A stretch of 64,000 nt of DNA from Hetaerina americana (Eukaryota > Arthropoda > Insecta > Odonata > Calopterygidae): NCBI GenBank assembly GCA_022747635.1, contig JAKTNV010000010.1, forward strand, positions 40,200,237 to 40,264,236, in the 5' to 3' direction. Below the pieces are notes generated by a model. That model saw nothing but the letters and a program-made list of their open reading frames with translations. It did not search any database and was not told the origin of the DNA. Below, in pieces: positions 35,151 to 45,862 of the stretch. How positions within the stretch are numbered: the first letter of the stretch is position 1; each line of letters opens with the position of its first letter. A program made the translations under genes and the position numbers.

Positions 35151-37300
35151 CGTGCGAAAAAAGTTCGAAGGTTCACATTTAGTTTATTTTTGTAAAAATG
35201 AAGTTTTTATTATGACTATCGGGATATCAATCGGTGCAAATAATCGAAAGCAATAAGTGCTGACTTGAGTATACAACCAAAAAGGAATTCACCAAATGCC
35301 TTCGTATTAATTCAATATTTTACCAAATCACGTTAAATCTTGGAGAGCTTTAGTTTGAAACAGCGAGGGAAGGGTATTCGATGCCCTAGCGAAGTTCCTC
35401 TTCTGCCATCGGCCTCTATAATTCCTTATTCAACTCCCCCATTAATTGCAAGTTAAGCGGCTATGTGCCTGTAACACGGAACGCTAGGAAATTAACTCCG
35501 CATTCAAAGTGCTGGGAGTAATTGGTCTTAATGATTTTTTATTCTAGCTACGATCCTATTCCGGTGCGGAAAAGAATTTCCTTTCGACTCTGTGAGTTGT
35601 GTATACAGAAGTGCTACAAGATTAATTTTATCGGTGTTTCATCATACACCATACATTCACTCCAACAGTAAGGTATTGGCTGAAAATTTATCTTACGCGG
35701 TGAAGTGACATTTATCTTAGCAGTTGTTTACAAGAACTAGGAGATAGAAAACAAGTTCAAAGAAATTCTCCTCACTCAGATTGAAGAATTTAAAGTTATC
35801 GCCATCCGGAGGAATTATGTGTGATGATCGGTTTTGCCTTACACTCGGTTGGTTCTCGTTTGTTTCCGTTTGTGCATGGACTTTGAAAACTAAATTCACG
35901 CTCCTGTAATGCTCCGTTTCAGTGACAAAGGGACATGCAATGTTAAAAAGAAACTGAATTTTTTTATCAAGGAAGACACAATTTATTAAACCATTAAGAA
36001 AGGTCTAATTTTTTCGATGCTTTGCCAACATGTAAAAAATTTAAGTTGGTGATGTATATTGTAAGAAAGCCTTTAGGAGAAAACTCCTTTCCTCTTAAAT
36101 TGAATTAGTCCAGATCATAGTCGATCAAAGAATCAAAATTGGATGCATTAAATTTGTCATATGTACCTCAGGGTAGCACGTATTAGAAAAATGTATGGAC
36201 CGCGGAAATTGGTTGGACATAATATCCTCTCAAGATTTTCTCCGGTGCGTTAATAAATAAAGATCCTCCCAATTTTTTCGATCATCATGTCTTCCACAAA
36301 CATTCAGCCTGTACTTAGACCATGCGAAAGTCGTTGATCATTAACCGATCCCGTCCTCGGGGAATTGTAATTATTTTCCTGCTCTACTTCACCTAATTTT
36401 TCTCGAGAGCGTTCACCCAAAAGTTTCCCTCCCTCATCCCCTTCTCTCCCCCTCCCCCAACGACGTACTTTTTGAAAACCATCTTTTATGCCGAGTCACC
36501 TCGAGGTCGCTTGAAACGAGTTAATGGGATGTATTGCTCTCAGGGACGAACGACGGCGACCAAATAAACAGCGCCGGGTGACGGCGGTGGTGAACCCGTG
36601 GCGCAATAATTCGCCTTCCAAACCACCGCACCCGCATGAATATTCCGATACAGATTTTCCCCGTTTCGGATCTCATCCGAGGAAGCCGTTGAAACCATTA
36701 CGGTGTCAGTCGAACATAAGCCCAGTGGTTGCCATGGAGCAGACATTATGCGGGACAGATTCTGTTTAGAAGCGGCTCGCAAGACGCTGGTCGACTTCTC
36801 TTGTATTTTGTTCGTGCTCGGCGCAGTGTAAGCTCAGTTGTACTAGGCGAGCGTTTTAATCGCCTCTGATGCAATAAGCGGAGATTAATTTCAAGCAAGT
36901 CTACTGATTATAGGCTTTTGATGTAATTTTGGGAAATTTTTTTGTTGCGTCAGGAGGCATTTCGTAGGCATTGCGTTTTTACCGTTCGCGATTGTATAGG
37001 TTGAGAATCAATAAAGTATTGTTCAAGTGTCTGTCATTCGTCGTGTGCACGGTAAATGGAGCCATTAACCAACCGTTTATATAAAATTTACATTATAAAA
37101 CGATGACAGTACTCATGTATTATTGATTTTGTTCATTATTATTCAATAAATTACCATATTTTATTTAATTGCTTATTTTCAGTATTTCAGGATCGTAAGT
37201 ATTATAATTTAGTTACCTTTGTATCAATGATTTCGAAGAACAAAACCACTTTTGTATTCGAAATTATTGCGAGGGCGTTCCTAATTACCCCCTTCACACT
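35151..37300. other. Gene-free stretch; GC-rich block at 36.4-36.85 kb
   Basis: AT-rich except about 36410-36850, which is CpG-containing, starts with a C/T-rich run at about 36425-36460 and has overlapping frames on both strands. No protein or RNA was recognised. Confidence 0.45.
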
Positions 37301-37355
37301 ATAAATATACATATATATATATTTATATATATATATATACACACACATGTATATG

Positions 37356-37424
<69 letters not shown>

Positions 37425-37435
37425 GCATATATATG
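37301..37435. repeat. (TA)n-rich microsatellite
   Basis: About 130 bp of TA dinucleotides with CACACA and ATGTATG interruptions near 37340-37360. It abuts the 3' end of SINE-B copy 2. Confidence 0.95.
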
Positions 37436-37447
37436 TAAAAAAACTAA

Positions 37448-37710
37448 AAACAAAGTAATCAACCCGAAGGTCGGCTTGGTAGGTAATGGTAGAGTTCACC
37501 CAGTACTAAGCCCGATGGCGTGTGAAATTCACACATCAGGGTAGGGGGGCCAGTTCCTTTCCCTGTGTCGGTTATGGTTTCCCAGGAAGCCCTGGAACCC
37601 GTAAAATCACATAGCTTGGGTGGAGCTGCAGGTGCCTAGAGTGCCTTGCCCGGGAATCGAACCCTGGACCCTCCGGTCACCCTCTATCCACTGCACTACC
37701 GCGAGCCACA
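37448..37710 (-). mobile_element. SINE-B copy 2 (tRNA-derived)
   Basis: Minus-strand copy. The head (37630-37710) carries the B box GGTTCGATTCC (complement of GGAATCGAACC, 37653-37663) within a T-stem, and an A-box-like region rearranged relative to the 42.4 kb copy. The body matches the other copies, including GGGGGGCCAGTTCC and GGTTTCCCAGGAAG, and ends CGACCTTCGGGTTGATTACT in sense. The tail joins the (TA)n tract at 37435. Confidence 0.88.
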
Positions 37711-38051
37711 TGTATATTTTTATGAATGTTTTTCATTATATGCACATAAACACAGGCGCACATATATGTGTAATATAAACGGAGAAGCGAGGTAGCGCTA
37801 GTGAAACAGAAAAATTGGGGGCCAAACCACCTTCCTCTGGGGAAAGAAGGAACTCTTCCTTCTTTGAGAAGCCATTCTTTCCTAAGATGAAGGTGATTTA
37901 GCCACCGAAAATTCGGAATACTACGTGTCAGTTTTATTTGCATGTGTTTCTCTCTGTTTTTGTTCGCTAGCGCAATCTCGCTTCTCCGTTTCAACTGTTA
38001 TTCACATCCGTGAGACTTTCCTTCAATATTTGTGTATGTAATTCATTCACA
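37711..38051. other. Short gene-free interval
   Basis: No gene recognised. The interval separates SINE-B copy 2 from the fold-back SINE-D copy 2. Confidence 0.6.
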
Positions 38052-38280
38052 TGGAAATAGATATAAGGAAAAGGGATAGGAACACATATAAATGACGAAC
38101 ACAGGAGAGGCGGGGAAAGCGGAATGAAGCCGATCACAAGTGTAAGAATATTTCCTTTATCGGGACTTGAACACCGGATCTTTCCACTTGGCGGGCGGAT
38201 GCTGTTATCACTTGAGCTATCGAGGAAACATAATGTATGCTGAGATCTGTGTTCCTATCCCTTTTCCTTATATCTATTTC

Positions 38281-38282
<2 letters not shown>
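38052..38282 (-). mobile_element. SINE-D copy 2 inside a 35-bp perfect inverted repeat
   Basis: The tRNA-like head on the minus strand is at 38151-38229 (TTTCCTCGATAGCTCAAGTG in sense, then GTGTTCAAGTCCCGAT). The body is at about 38087-38150. The outer arms TGGAAATAGATATAAGGAAA plus 15 bp (38052-38086) and their exact complement (38248-38282) enclose a 161-bp loop. The left arm corresponds to the body's 3' end as seen in copy 1 (GTGTTCCTATCC). The right arm is an inverted copy of it placed upstream of the head. A (TA)n tract follows at once. Confidence 0.82.
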
Positions 38283-38352
<70 letters not shown>

Positions 38353-38410
38353 GTATATATATAATATGTATATATATAATATGAATATGTATATATGTAT
38401 AAATATATAT
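38283..38410. repeat. (TA)n microsatellite with TATAATATG units
   Basis: About 65 bp of TA repeats, then three 18-bp units containing ATATATAATATGTATA up to about 38390. It directly adjoins the inverted-repeat arm of SINE-D copy 2. Confidence 0.93.
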
Positions 38411-38432
38411 ATTTATGTATATACATCTACAT

Positions 38433-39150
38433 AGATATCCTAAAAGTAATGGGACCGAGGTGATTAAAAGAAATTTAGGTCAGAATCGATACATTCACTC
38501 AAAAGTCTTCCAAGTAGCGCGCTTATGCTGCCACACACCCTTGCCGGGCGGTTTTTTCACGCCTCATACGCTTTCTGGAAGGCGGCGCCCCGAATGCTGC
38601 TAAGCCGTTTTATCACGGCCTGTTGTAACGCTTCCTTCCACGGAGCCGTGGTGATGTGCTTTCAGCACAGATTTGAGGCGGGGTAAGAGCAAAGAAGTCT
38701 GATATTATCTAAATAATTTGGATCGTAACTCACATGTTCGAGAAGCTCTTGGAAGATCCGCGTCCGAGTTTCATTTTGTTCCTCCGAGGGCACTCGCGGC
38801 ACCAACTTCGCGTGCATATTTCTCGTACCCATGCTTTCCCTAATAAGTCGATGTTCATCTCTTTAAAGGATACGAAGCTGATCAGAAACCATGTGAGCAC
38901 TTAATATGCGATTCTTGTCCAACAAACCATTCAATCTTGCATGATTTTCGTCGCCTTTTAAGGTCGAAGGGCGTCCTGTACGTTCGGTGTCTTTAGCAGA
39001 TTCTCTATTCTCCCGAATTTCCTTGTGCTACTCAAAGAAATCCGATCTACACATGGCGTTATCATCATAAGCTGCCTTGAGCATTTCAAGAGTCTCTCTC
39101 CCGGTTTTGCCCGGTTTCACGCAAAATTTGATGGCGGAGCGCTTCCAATA
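38433..39150 (-). mobile_element. Second internally deleted mariner relic
   Basis: Minus-strand translation gives the N-terminal half of a mariner transposase of a different lineage: IKFCVKPGKTGRETLEMLKA, a WHKEIRENRES-like segment with a stop at the Trp position, ERTGRPSTLK, LLDKNRILSAHMVSDQL, MHAKLVPRVPSEEQNETR, and HVSYDPNYLDNI. At the point where the first catalytic Asp (TGDE) should follow, the sequence jumps near 38690 to the C-terminus: AVIKRLSSIRGAAFQKAYEA then stop. The catalytic core is therefore deleted. The left end CCTAAAAGTAATGGGACCG looks like a TIR end. No matching right TIR was found, so the right boundary is approximate. Confidence 0.75.
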
Positions 39151-41779
39151 ACCGGTTCATGATGGAGCGTAACGAGGTCACATTATATAGGTTTCGCAAA
39201 CGGACGATCCGCACTCCGCTAAGGCCGGCTCACAGCCTTTGCAGGCCAGCTTTTTCCTCCGGCCTCTAGCCTTTCCTGAGACTCTCCTCCCTCGAATACA
39301 GCTAGAGAAACCCGTCGCCTGTCCTTTCGTCCATCTATCCTGGAAAAAAAATCCTACTACTATTGGGACAGGCCTTGTAGAGGACACAATATATTTGTAA
39401 GAAAATTACAGGAGAAGGGCGGTAAATTATGATGAAGTGAATCGTAGAGGGTTAATAAAGGATGAAGGCCAATCCAGGAGCTTAACTAAACCGGTTTCAC
39501 AAATGTTACGTTTATTTTCAAATGCTTGCCATGAATTAGGTATGATGAAGTAATATTATTTACCAATTTTCATTGATTATTGATTAATTGAGTGCTTTCA
39601 TGAACATTTAGTCAGGAATTTTGTCGCGAATTACTGATGAATTACCTCGGTGAAGTACAAGCAATTGAAAAAAATCAGTAAATTGTCGGTGCTTAAAAGT
39701 TTCTAGTGAAAAAGGGGCCTCCTCTGGAGAGATACAATGCGTTAAAATTTTTTCGCGATTTTCTATCGAGTAATCATTTAACCTCCATTGTTTAATAGCT
39801 GGTCACCGGGATAATTGAGAGTAACAAAAACTTCCACCTTTAGATATATGTACTCATTTCTTCTCCGTAAAATTCGCTACTACCCCAAGCCTAAGTTTTG
39901 AGCTCGTGTCGGAAATTTTTAGTTTGTGGACGGCACTTGTAGTCCACTCTCATTAGTTTTTACGTATGTTTCATAGAAGAAGGATTTAAAATCCGACTAG
40001 TTTCAGAATTTTAAGCCTTGTCAACAAACGCCACACACTTTCATGAGTCCTAGCAACGAAAAGTCGATGTAGATGTAAATAAATTGGATTTCACGACGTG
40101 AAGTACACTTCGTCCTGTCCGAACACTATTATTAAAAATTATTCACAGCCACTATTTTGAAATCATCTGGCACGGCTGGTTATCCCGGCACTTTCACAAG
40201 CAAAATGCGAGACGTCCCGGTTTCGTTTCCTCGGCGTCTGGACACTCAGGGGAGGGATCACTCTTTCTCATTTGCTTGTGCTTGTATGTGTGTGAGCGTG
40301 TGTTGTCGTCGCGCGGGTATGCCGGTGGGTGGGTGGGCGGGCGGACGGACGTCTTCTCCGGGCCAAGATCTGAATGCTGATGCGATCTGCGAACTGGGTG
40401 TTTGACATAAAGACGGTCGGGGAGAAGCCTCTTTCCGTCGAGTGGACTCGTATTCCGTAGAGAGGAGAAGAGGGACGCCTCCGGACTCCTTCATCACTCC
40501 CTTCAGATTTCCCGTCTGGGACACGGCACCCGTCTCCCCTTGGAAAGAAAAAAGGGGGAGGGAGGGAGAAGTCAGTGGGTTGACTTCATACTTCTCTCCT
40601 CTTTCCTGTTCATTTGCACATTACGACACCCCACTGGAGGTCTTAAGAGTGAATGGTGAAATCGGTCCCTCGTATGAAAAACGTTTGGATCTGGGCTATG
40701 GAGATATACGTGTGGACTTCCCCCTCCTTGGCAAATCGAACGGTATCGAGATAGTTGACTTTGCAGTCGCATTCAGAACTTGAAACTAAGTGATGTGCGA
40801 GTTAGGAGGACGAATCGGAAATATAGATCAGTCAATACGATTTTTCCAGGTATTTTGGTTGACCTTTAGAACACGTGCGCAATGTGGAGTAATTTAAGAA
40901 AGCATGGCGCTTTCACGAAACTCCTAAAACGGAAAATGTTGGGAAAAATTATGAATGGTTGGTAGTGTGTTTCAATGGAGTTACGACACGTTATCCTGAT
41001 GGCGTTTCATGAACGAAACGTCAAGATTTAGGACCAATACAGAATACCTGTACACGAATCCTTAGGGGATTTAAATTAAAGGGAACACGGAAAATTGCCG
41101 TGATTGCGCTCTGATATTCCCGAGAAAATACCTCTCTTACACAAAACTTCCACGCCGATCAAATTGGCGTCAATTTAAGATCTTGAACTGTTACCTCAGA
41201 TCCCACCTCTAAAGCAATGGAAATTCTTAGGGGGTAGAAAGTTGGATTGCTTTGAATAAATGGAGGGCTGAGAAAGCCATTCGACAGTTTAGATTACGGC
41301 CACCAAAGCGTTGATACCTCTGTCAAAACGGATATTGGGAGCGTGGGCCTGGTGAGAGAGATTGATCGGCAGATAAATGTATAGTATTTCTTATTGAATC
41401 GGTGCGAGATCGAGAGCATGAAGTCCCTTCGCTCCGCCTCGTATCCCGCGAGGAGGAGTTGTATAGGAGATAGATGTGGCGAAAGCGAGATGGTGGAACC
41501 ATCTGGGTGGAAACCCTTTGAAGTAGGATTTGTTCATGACGTGGAGAGGTACGTGTATTATACGTGTATGGACTCCTTCCCATCATATCATGAAGAGGCG
41601 GATTTTTGTATATTTTATACTATTACATATGTGTGGCCTGCTTCCTTCCAATATTCACGTTCGCCACAATCTCACAACTTCCGTCCTCCCTCTTCCTCAC
41701 TTTTACTGCCATTCTCACTCTCTTTATCCATCCATCTCCCGTCTGCCGTGCGAAGTTCAATATTACGGAGCGTTTCCCT
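39151..41779. other. Gene-free stretch; CpG-rich block at 40.15-40.8 kb
   Basis: 39180-39400 is C/T-rich. GATGTAGATGTAAATAAATT at about 40068-40087 resembles a LINE 3' tail, without a recognisable body. 40150-40800 is GC- and CpG-rich with a TGTGTG/GGGTGGGCGGGCGG run near 40290-40350 and overlapping frames on both strands, none recognised. The 41400-41760 frames are likewise unrecognised. Confidence 0.4.
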
Positions 41780-42113
41780 AGCAGTGACTCGTAGTAGTAG
41801 TTTTGAGGGGAGGCGACCGACAGCTAAGGTCATTTGCGCCATAGGGGAAGGACAGGAAAGGATGAAGGGTGGAGAGAAACCCGGCGTCGGCATTAGCCTA
41901 CTCTTTACGAAAGGCGCCAAGGGGTCCGCAGTTTAACGTCCCATCCGACGGACGGCGTACTCACTCAAAGTGCCCCCCACAAAGCACCTCAAGTAGGGAT
42001 CGAGATACCTCTGAAAAATATTCAACACCGCCGGGATTTGAACCCGCGCCCTCAGGGTGGGAAGCCAGTACGTTAGCCCCCGCACCATCTCGATCCCCAA
42101 GCAGTGACTCGTA
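41780..42113 (-). mobile_element. SINE-A copy 2 with perfect 14-bp target duplication
   Basis: The element spans about 41794-42099 on the minus strand and is flanked by AGCAGTGACTCGTA at 41780-41793 and again at 42100-42113. The right end is the tRNA-like head. In sense it starts GGGGATCGAGATGGTGCGGG, with an A-box-like stretch and a GGTTCAAATCC-type B box. The body is almost identical to copies 1 and 3. The GTA-rich left end is the (TAC)n tail. The perfect duplication and high identity make this the clearest recent insertion of the family. Confidence 0.95.
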
Positions 42114-42184
42114 TGCGCATACTATATGTGTGAGTGTATATATATTGGGCGGGGGTAGACCAGAGGTAGTGTATTTATTGGCCA

Positions 42185-42187
<3 letters not shown>

Positions 42188-42278
<91 letters not shown>

Positions 42279-42380
42279 GTGTGAGTGTGAGTGATATACC
42301 TGTATATATGTGTATATATGTGTGTGATATATATATGTGTATATATATGTGTGTATATATATGTGTATATATATATATAT
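42188..42380. repeat. Compound (TA)n / (GT)n microsatellite
   Basis: TA repeats at 42188-42230, GT repeats at about 42239-42290, then mixed TATATGTG units to 42380. It ends exactly at the head of SINE-B copy 3. Confidence 0.96.
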
Positions 42381-42383
42381 AAA

Positions 42384-42660
42384 TGTGGGTCGCTATAGTC
42401 CAGGGGTAGAGCGTTGGACTGCTGACCGGAGGGTCACGGGTTCGAATCCCGGACAAGCTACTCTGGGCGAGCTCCACCCAAGCTCAGTGATTTTTCGGGT
42501 ACCAGATATTCCTGGGAAACCGTAACCGGCACCGGGAAAGGAACTGGCCCCCCTACCCTGATGTGTGAATTTCACACGCCGTATAGGGCTTAGTACTGGG
42601 TGAACTCTACCATCACCTACTAAACGGACTTTCGGGTTGATTATTGTGTTTATGGTTTTA
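42384..42660 (+). mobile_element. SINE-B copy 3 (best tRNA-like head)
   Basis: Sense copy. The head 42384-42460 reads GTCGCTATAGTCCAGGGGTA (D-arm/A-box-like), GACTGCTGACC (anticodon-loop-like, GCT at the anticodon position) and B box GGTTCGAATCC at 42439-42449 with a 4-bp GC T-stem. A body of about 200 bp follows, shared with copies 1, 2 and 4, including a small palindrome GTGTGAATTTCACAC, and ends TTGATTATTGTGTTTATGGT. The head lacks the long variable arm expected of a tRNA-Ser and full acceptor pairing, so it is a SINE and not a tRNA gene. Confidence 0.9.
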
Positions 42661-42820
42661 CTCGTATGTATAATTATATCGCCTATTTCAGATGAATTTG
42701 CATAATTAGATTTCTTTTTCAATAAATCTTAAATGAAGATTCATTTGTTTTTTTGAACCACTTGATAGACAATATTCTTAAGTGGGCAAAACCGCCGGCA
42801 TATACTTGTAGACATTTCTC

Positions 42821-43265
42821 TTCATTTATTTATTTACACAATTACGTTGCAATTAGGCGAATTTACTGGTGGCAACGGTCAAGTTAGGTCAAAGATAACT
42901 CTTACAACGAAAATTACATACGAACACATAAAAACAGATAAGAGACAAAATATTTTTACATAATGACACTTCCACATCACATAGAAACAAACTTCCACAT
43001 CACACACGAGAAAAACCAGACGAGAACGATAAAAAAACGAGAAACGCTTAAACGCTTAAACGAGAAATAAATCGACGCATTGACTGTTTAATTTTCTCCC
43101 CGCCGCGTATTTTTCAAACGTATCAAATGGCGATACACTAAGGAAAAAATCCGTCGAGCGGTCTTCAGGAAATACCGCCCATCGAAGGCAAATCTCAAAC
43201 TGCTACAACGTTTAGGAGAGAACCTCTTTAGCCATTCGTACATGGTCCTCCTTCAATGTGTATTG
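42821..43265 (-). mobile_element. Possible LINE 3' end with TAAA-type tail
   Basis: Read on the minus strand, this segment ends GTGTAAATAAATAAATGAAG (complement of 42818-42837), like the (TAAA)n tails of several insect LINEs. It is preceded by T-rich untranslated-looking sequence and, further upstream, a short frame HVTFKQYTLKEDHVRMAKEV then stop. The frame is not diagnostic, and no second copy was seen. Confidence 0.3.
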
Positions 43266-45624
43266 CTTGAAGGTAACGTGGCCGTAAGTAATGAATTGAA
43301 TTTATTTGCATCATTAGATTTGATTTATATTATACCAAAGGAACTGTTATCAGTATATATGTCTGGTTTATAGGACGTAATATAACCACATGTGACTGTT
43401 CATGAGTCTTCCGATCGTACGCGTTGCGCATCGAACGTGACCTGTTGTGATCAACCGATCGCTGATCGATGTTAGCTGACGTTTTTTGAGAATTTTCACT
43501 TTATTGCGGCTGATTTTTTGTTCGATGGGCCATTTGGATAGTTGAATTTGACAAATACATAAATCAACATATTTTACCACAGGGAAATAATCAAGACACT
43601 CAGGGTCAGAGTGGTGGATATCCTCTTTTGAATAATCAAGGATAGCTAATCGCTTAGTGATAACATAGAAGAAATGTAATCGCATATGATACAGCAGTGG
43701 TAGCAGGGACGCGAGAGGAGTTGCAAACAATTCTGAATGTACTGGGCCAAGTACATACTTCGACAATCAAGTCTTAGCATAAAAAAGAATAAAACTTGAA
43801 TGTTTGAGTGTGAAAGAGAGAAACTAAAGGCAGATATCATAATTCGAGGATGAAACAAGAGCAAGTGGAACCATTCGATAGCCGGGCTTGGGCTGATAGA
43901 AGTTCGACCGGCATCATGCAAATAAAATGTATAGCTTAGTGCACATTTATCGCCAACTTAGTGATAAGTTATCACCGCAAGAATTTAAATTCGATCGACT
44001 TACTTCTAAGCGTCGAAATAAGTCAATCAAATTTGCACACCGCATTGCATTTGAGTTTTCCTGCAATGCATTTTTTATTTGGGACCTATCCATTTATGCA
44101 TGCCTGGTGGTTTTTTTTCATTATTGAAATCGTAACGCCGTCGCTTTAATCAGAACCCCCTTTTCGCTAGCAGTTTGCTGTAAATATTAATGGCGAGAGA
44201 AGTCGTTGCATACCATGACATGTTTTCCATTTTATATTTTGCGTGAACTTGGCGTTTTCTTTCCTGAATCCCAAGTGTCGGGACGTCACTGTCCGTGATG
44301 CCACTTGTGATTCTCGAATGACGACATCGACCTGATTGAAAGTGGAGGAGTCGATTATAATGATGCGTATCCAAGAATAACAAAATTAATTCATTAACAA
44401 TACCGGAACCAAAGACGGTAAAATTTAAAAACACTCTAATCTTCCCGTTATTTCTCTCATAGCTTTTTAAGTGCCTATCTAAGGAAATTATCATTCAAAT
44501 TCACTTACTGCTAGCACCTCATCAATGGGACACTTACAGGTAAATCCCCATAATTAAGCACGAAACATGGAAATACCGAACTCATAAATGGCCCTGAAGC
44601 TCTCGCAGCCGAATTAGCGCTTATGAAACAGAGGAAAATTCTTTCTCATTGCTATGCTGACACCTAAGTTGAAAGTGAAAAATAACGATTTTTCTCACCT
44701 GATTCTTTTTTAATGCTAATGCCTGTTTTTGGAGCAGAATAAATAAATAATAAAACTTCCGACTGATGTTCTCCGTCTGATATTTTTTTCATTGCAGTTT
44801 TCTCCTGATGTAAAGGAATACTTGCGAAATTAATTAGCTGAAATAGTATTTTGAAAAATGAGATTAGGCAATAATCCATTGCTCTCTCCTTCTTAAATTA
44901 TGTGATGTACCTGACCGTGGCTGAAACGTCATTTCGAAGATACTGGGTACTATACGATACGCGAATTTGTAGATGTCATTCGGTTTGCTTATGGAATGTT
45001 CAAAGTATGGTTAGAATTTCTACCATTCGCAAATACCCAAGGTTTAAAAAAATATTAAGTGGAAGCGTACAAACAGATTTATTGATAACTTAATTTTGCC
45101 AGAGGAAGGGCTCGAAGTGGTGGCTTGCTAGCGAGACGGGGGAATTTAATGCGTAATCGGGCTAACATCTGCCTTTGCTTTCGGTTTGCGTAATAATCAT
45201 CCAAATTAAATTTGTCATAAAAATATTATGGTGCATTCAGTACACGGCGGAAGCAAATGGTTCGGCGTCACTCTCCAGTTTACTGGGCAGCCGTCATAAT
45301 GTGTGATTGCCCAGTCGCATGAGGAACTACTCTACGAGAATTACGTCACCGACAAGCTCCTTTTAATTGGATTCTTAGAAAATCTTCATTTCCTCCCAAT
45401 TATGCCTCCCTTCTAGTGTTGAGAAGGCATTAAATATTGTACGTCTACATGCATTCTCCTATCCGTTAAAGCAATACGAATTTACGCTGTGTGGGAATGG
45501 CAGGTTTTCTGCGACTTTGCTTGAGGGGGACAGCATGTACAGGCGAAAAACCTTAATGTTTTCCAGGATGATAGACCATTTCATGCCATTTTATATGGTA
45601 TTTATAAACAAAATCATTAACTTC
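43266..45624. other. Gene-free stretch
   Basis: No gene recognised. The longest frame is 132 codons on the minus strand (43368-43766). It has no motif I can place and ordinary AT-rich codon use. The rest is AT-rich. Confidence 0.5.
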
Positions 45625-45862
45625 GAATCATCATCACCATCATTATCAGTATTTCAATACTAGGATTGGTTTACTGCAGCCCTCCATTCTGCTCTATTTC
45701 ATGTCAATTCCCTCAATCCTTGATACCCTTTCCGTTTTACGGCATTCTTAATTTGTCCAATGTACATATCTCTTGGTCTCCCTCAGAGAACCTTCCACTC
45801 TATTTTTCCTTCCATTATATTCCTAATCGATTCATTGTACCTCAATGTGTGTCCGATCTGTC

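Noticed and set aside
42384..42460. A tRNA-Ser gene
   Set aside because: No long variable arm, incomplete acceptor pairing, and four related copies with a common 200-bp body.
43368..43766. 132-codon minus-strand frame as a gene
   Set aside because: AT-rich codon use like the flanks, no recognised domain, and no splice or promoter support.
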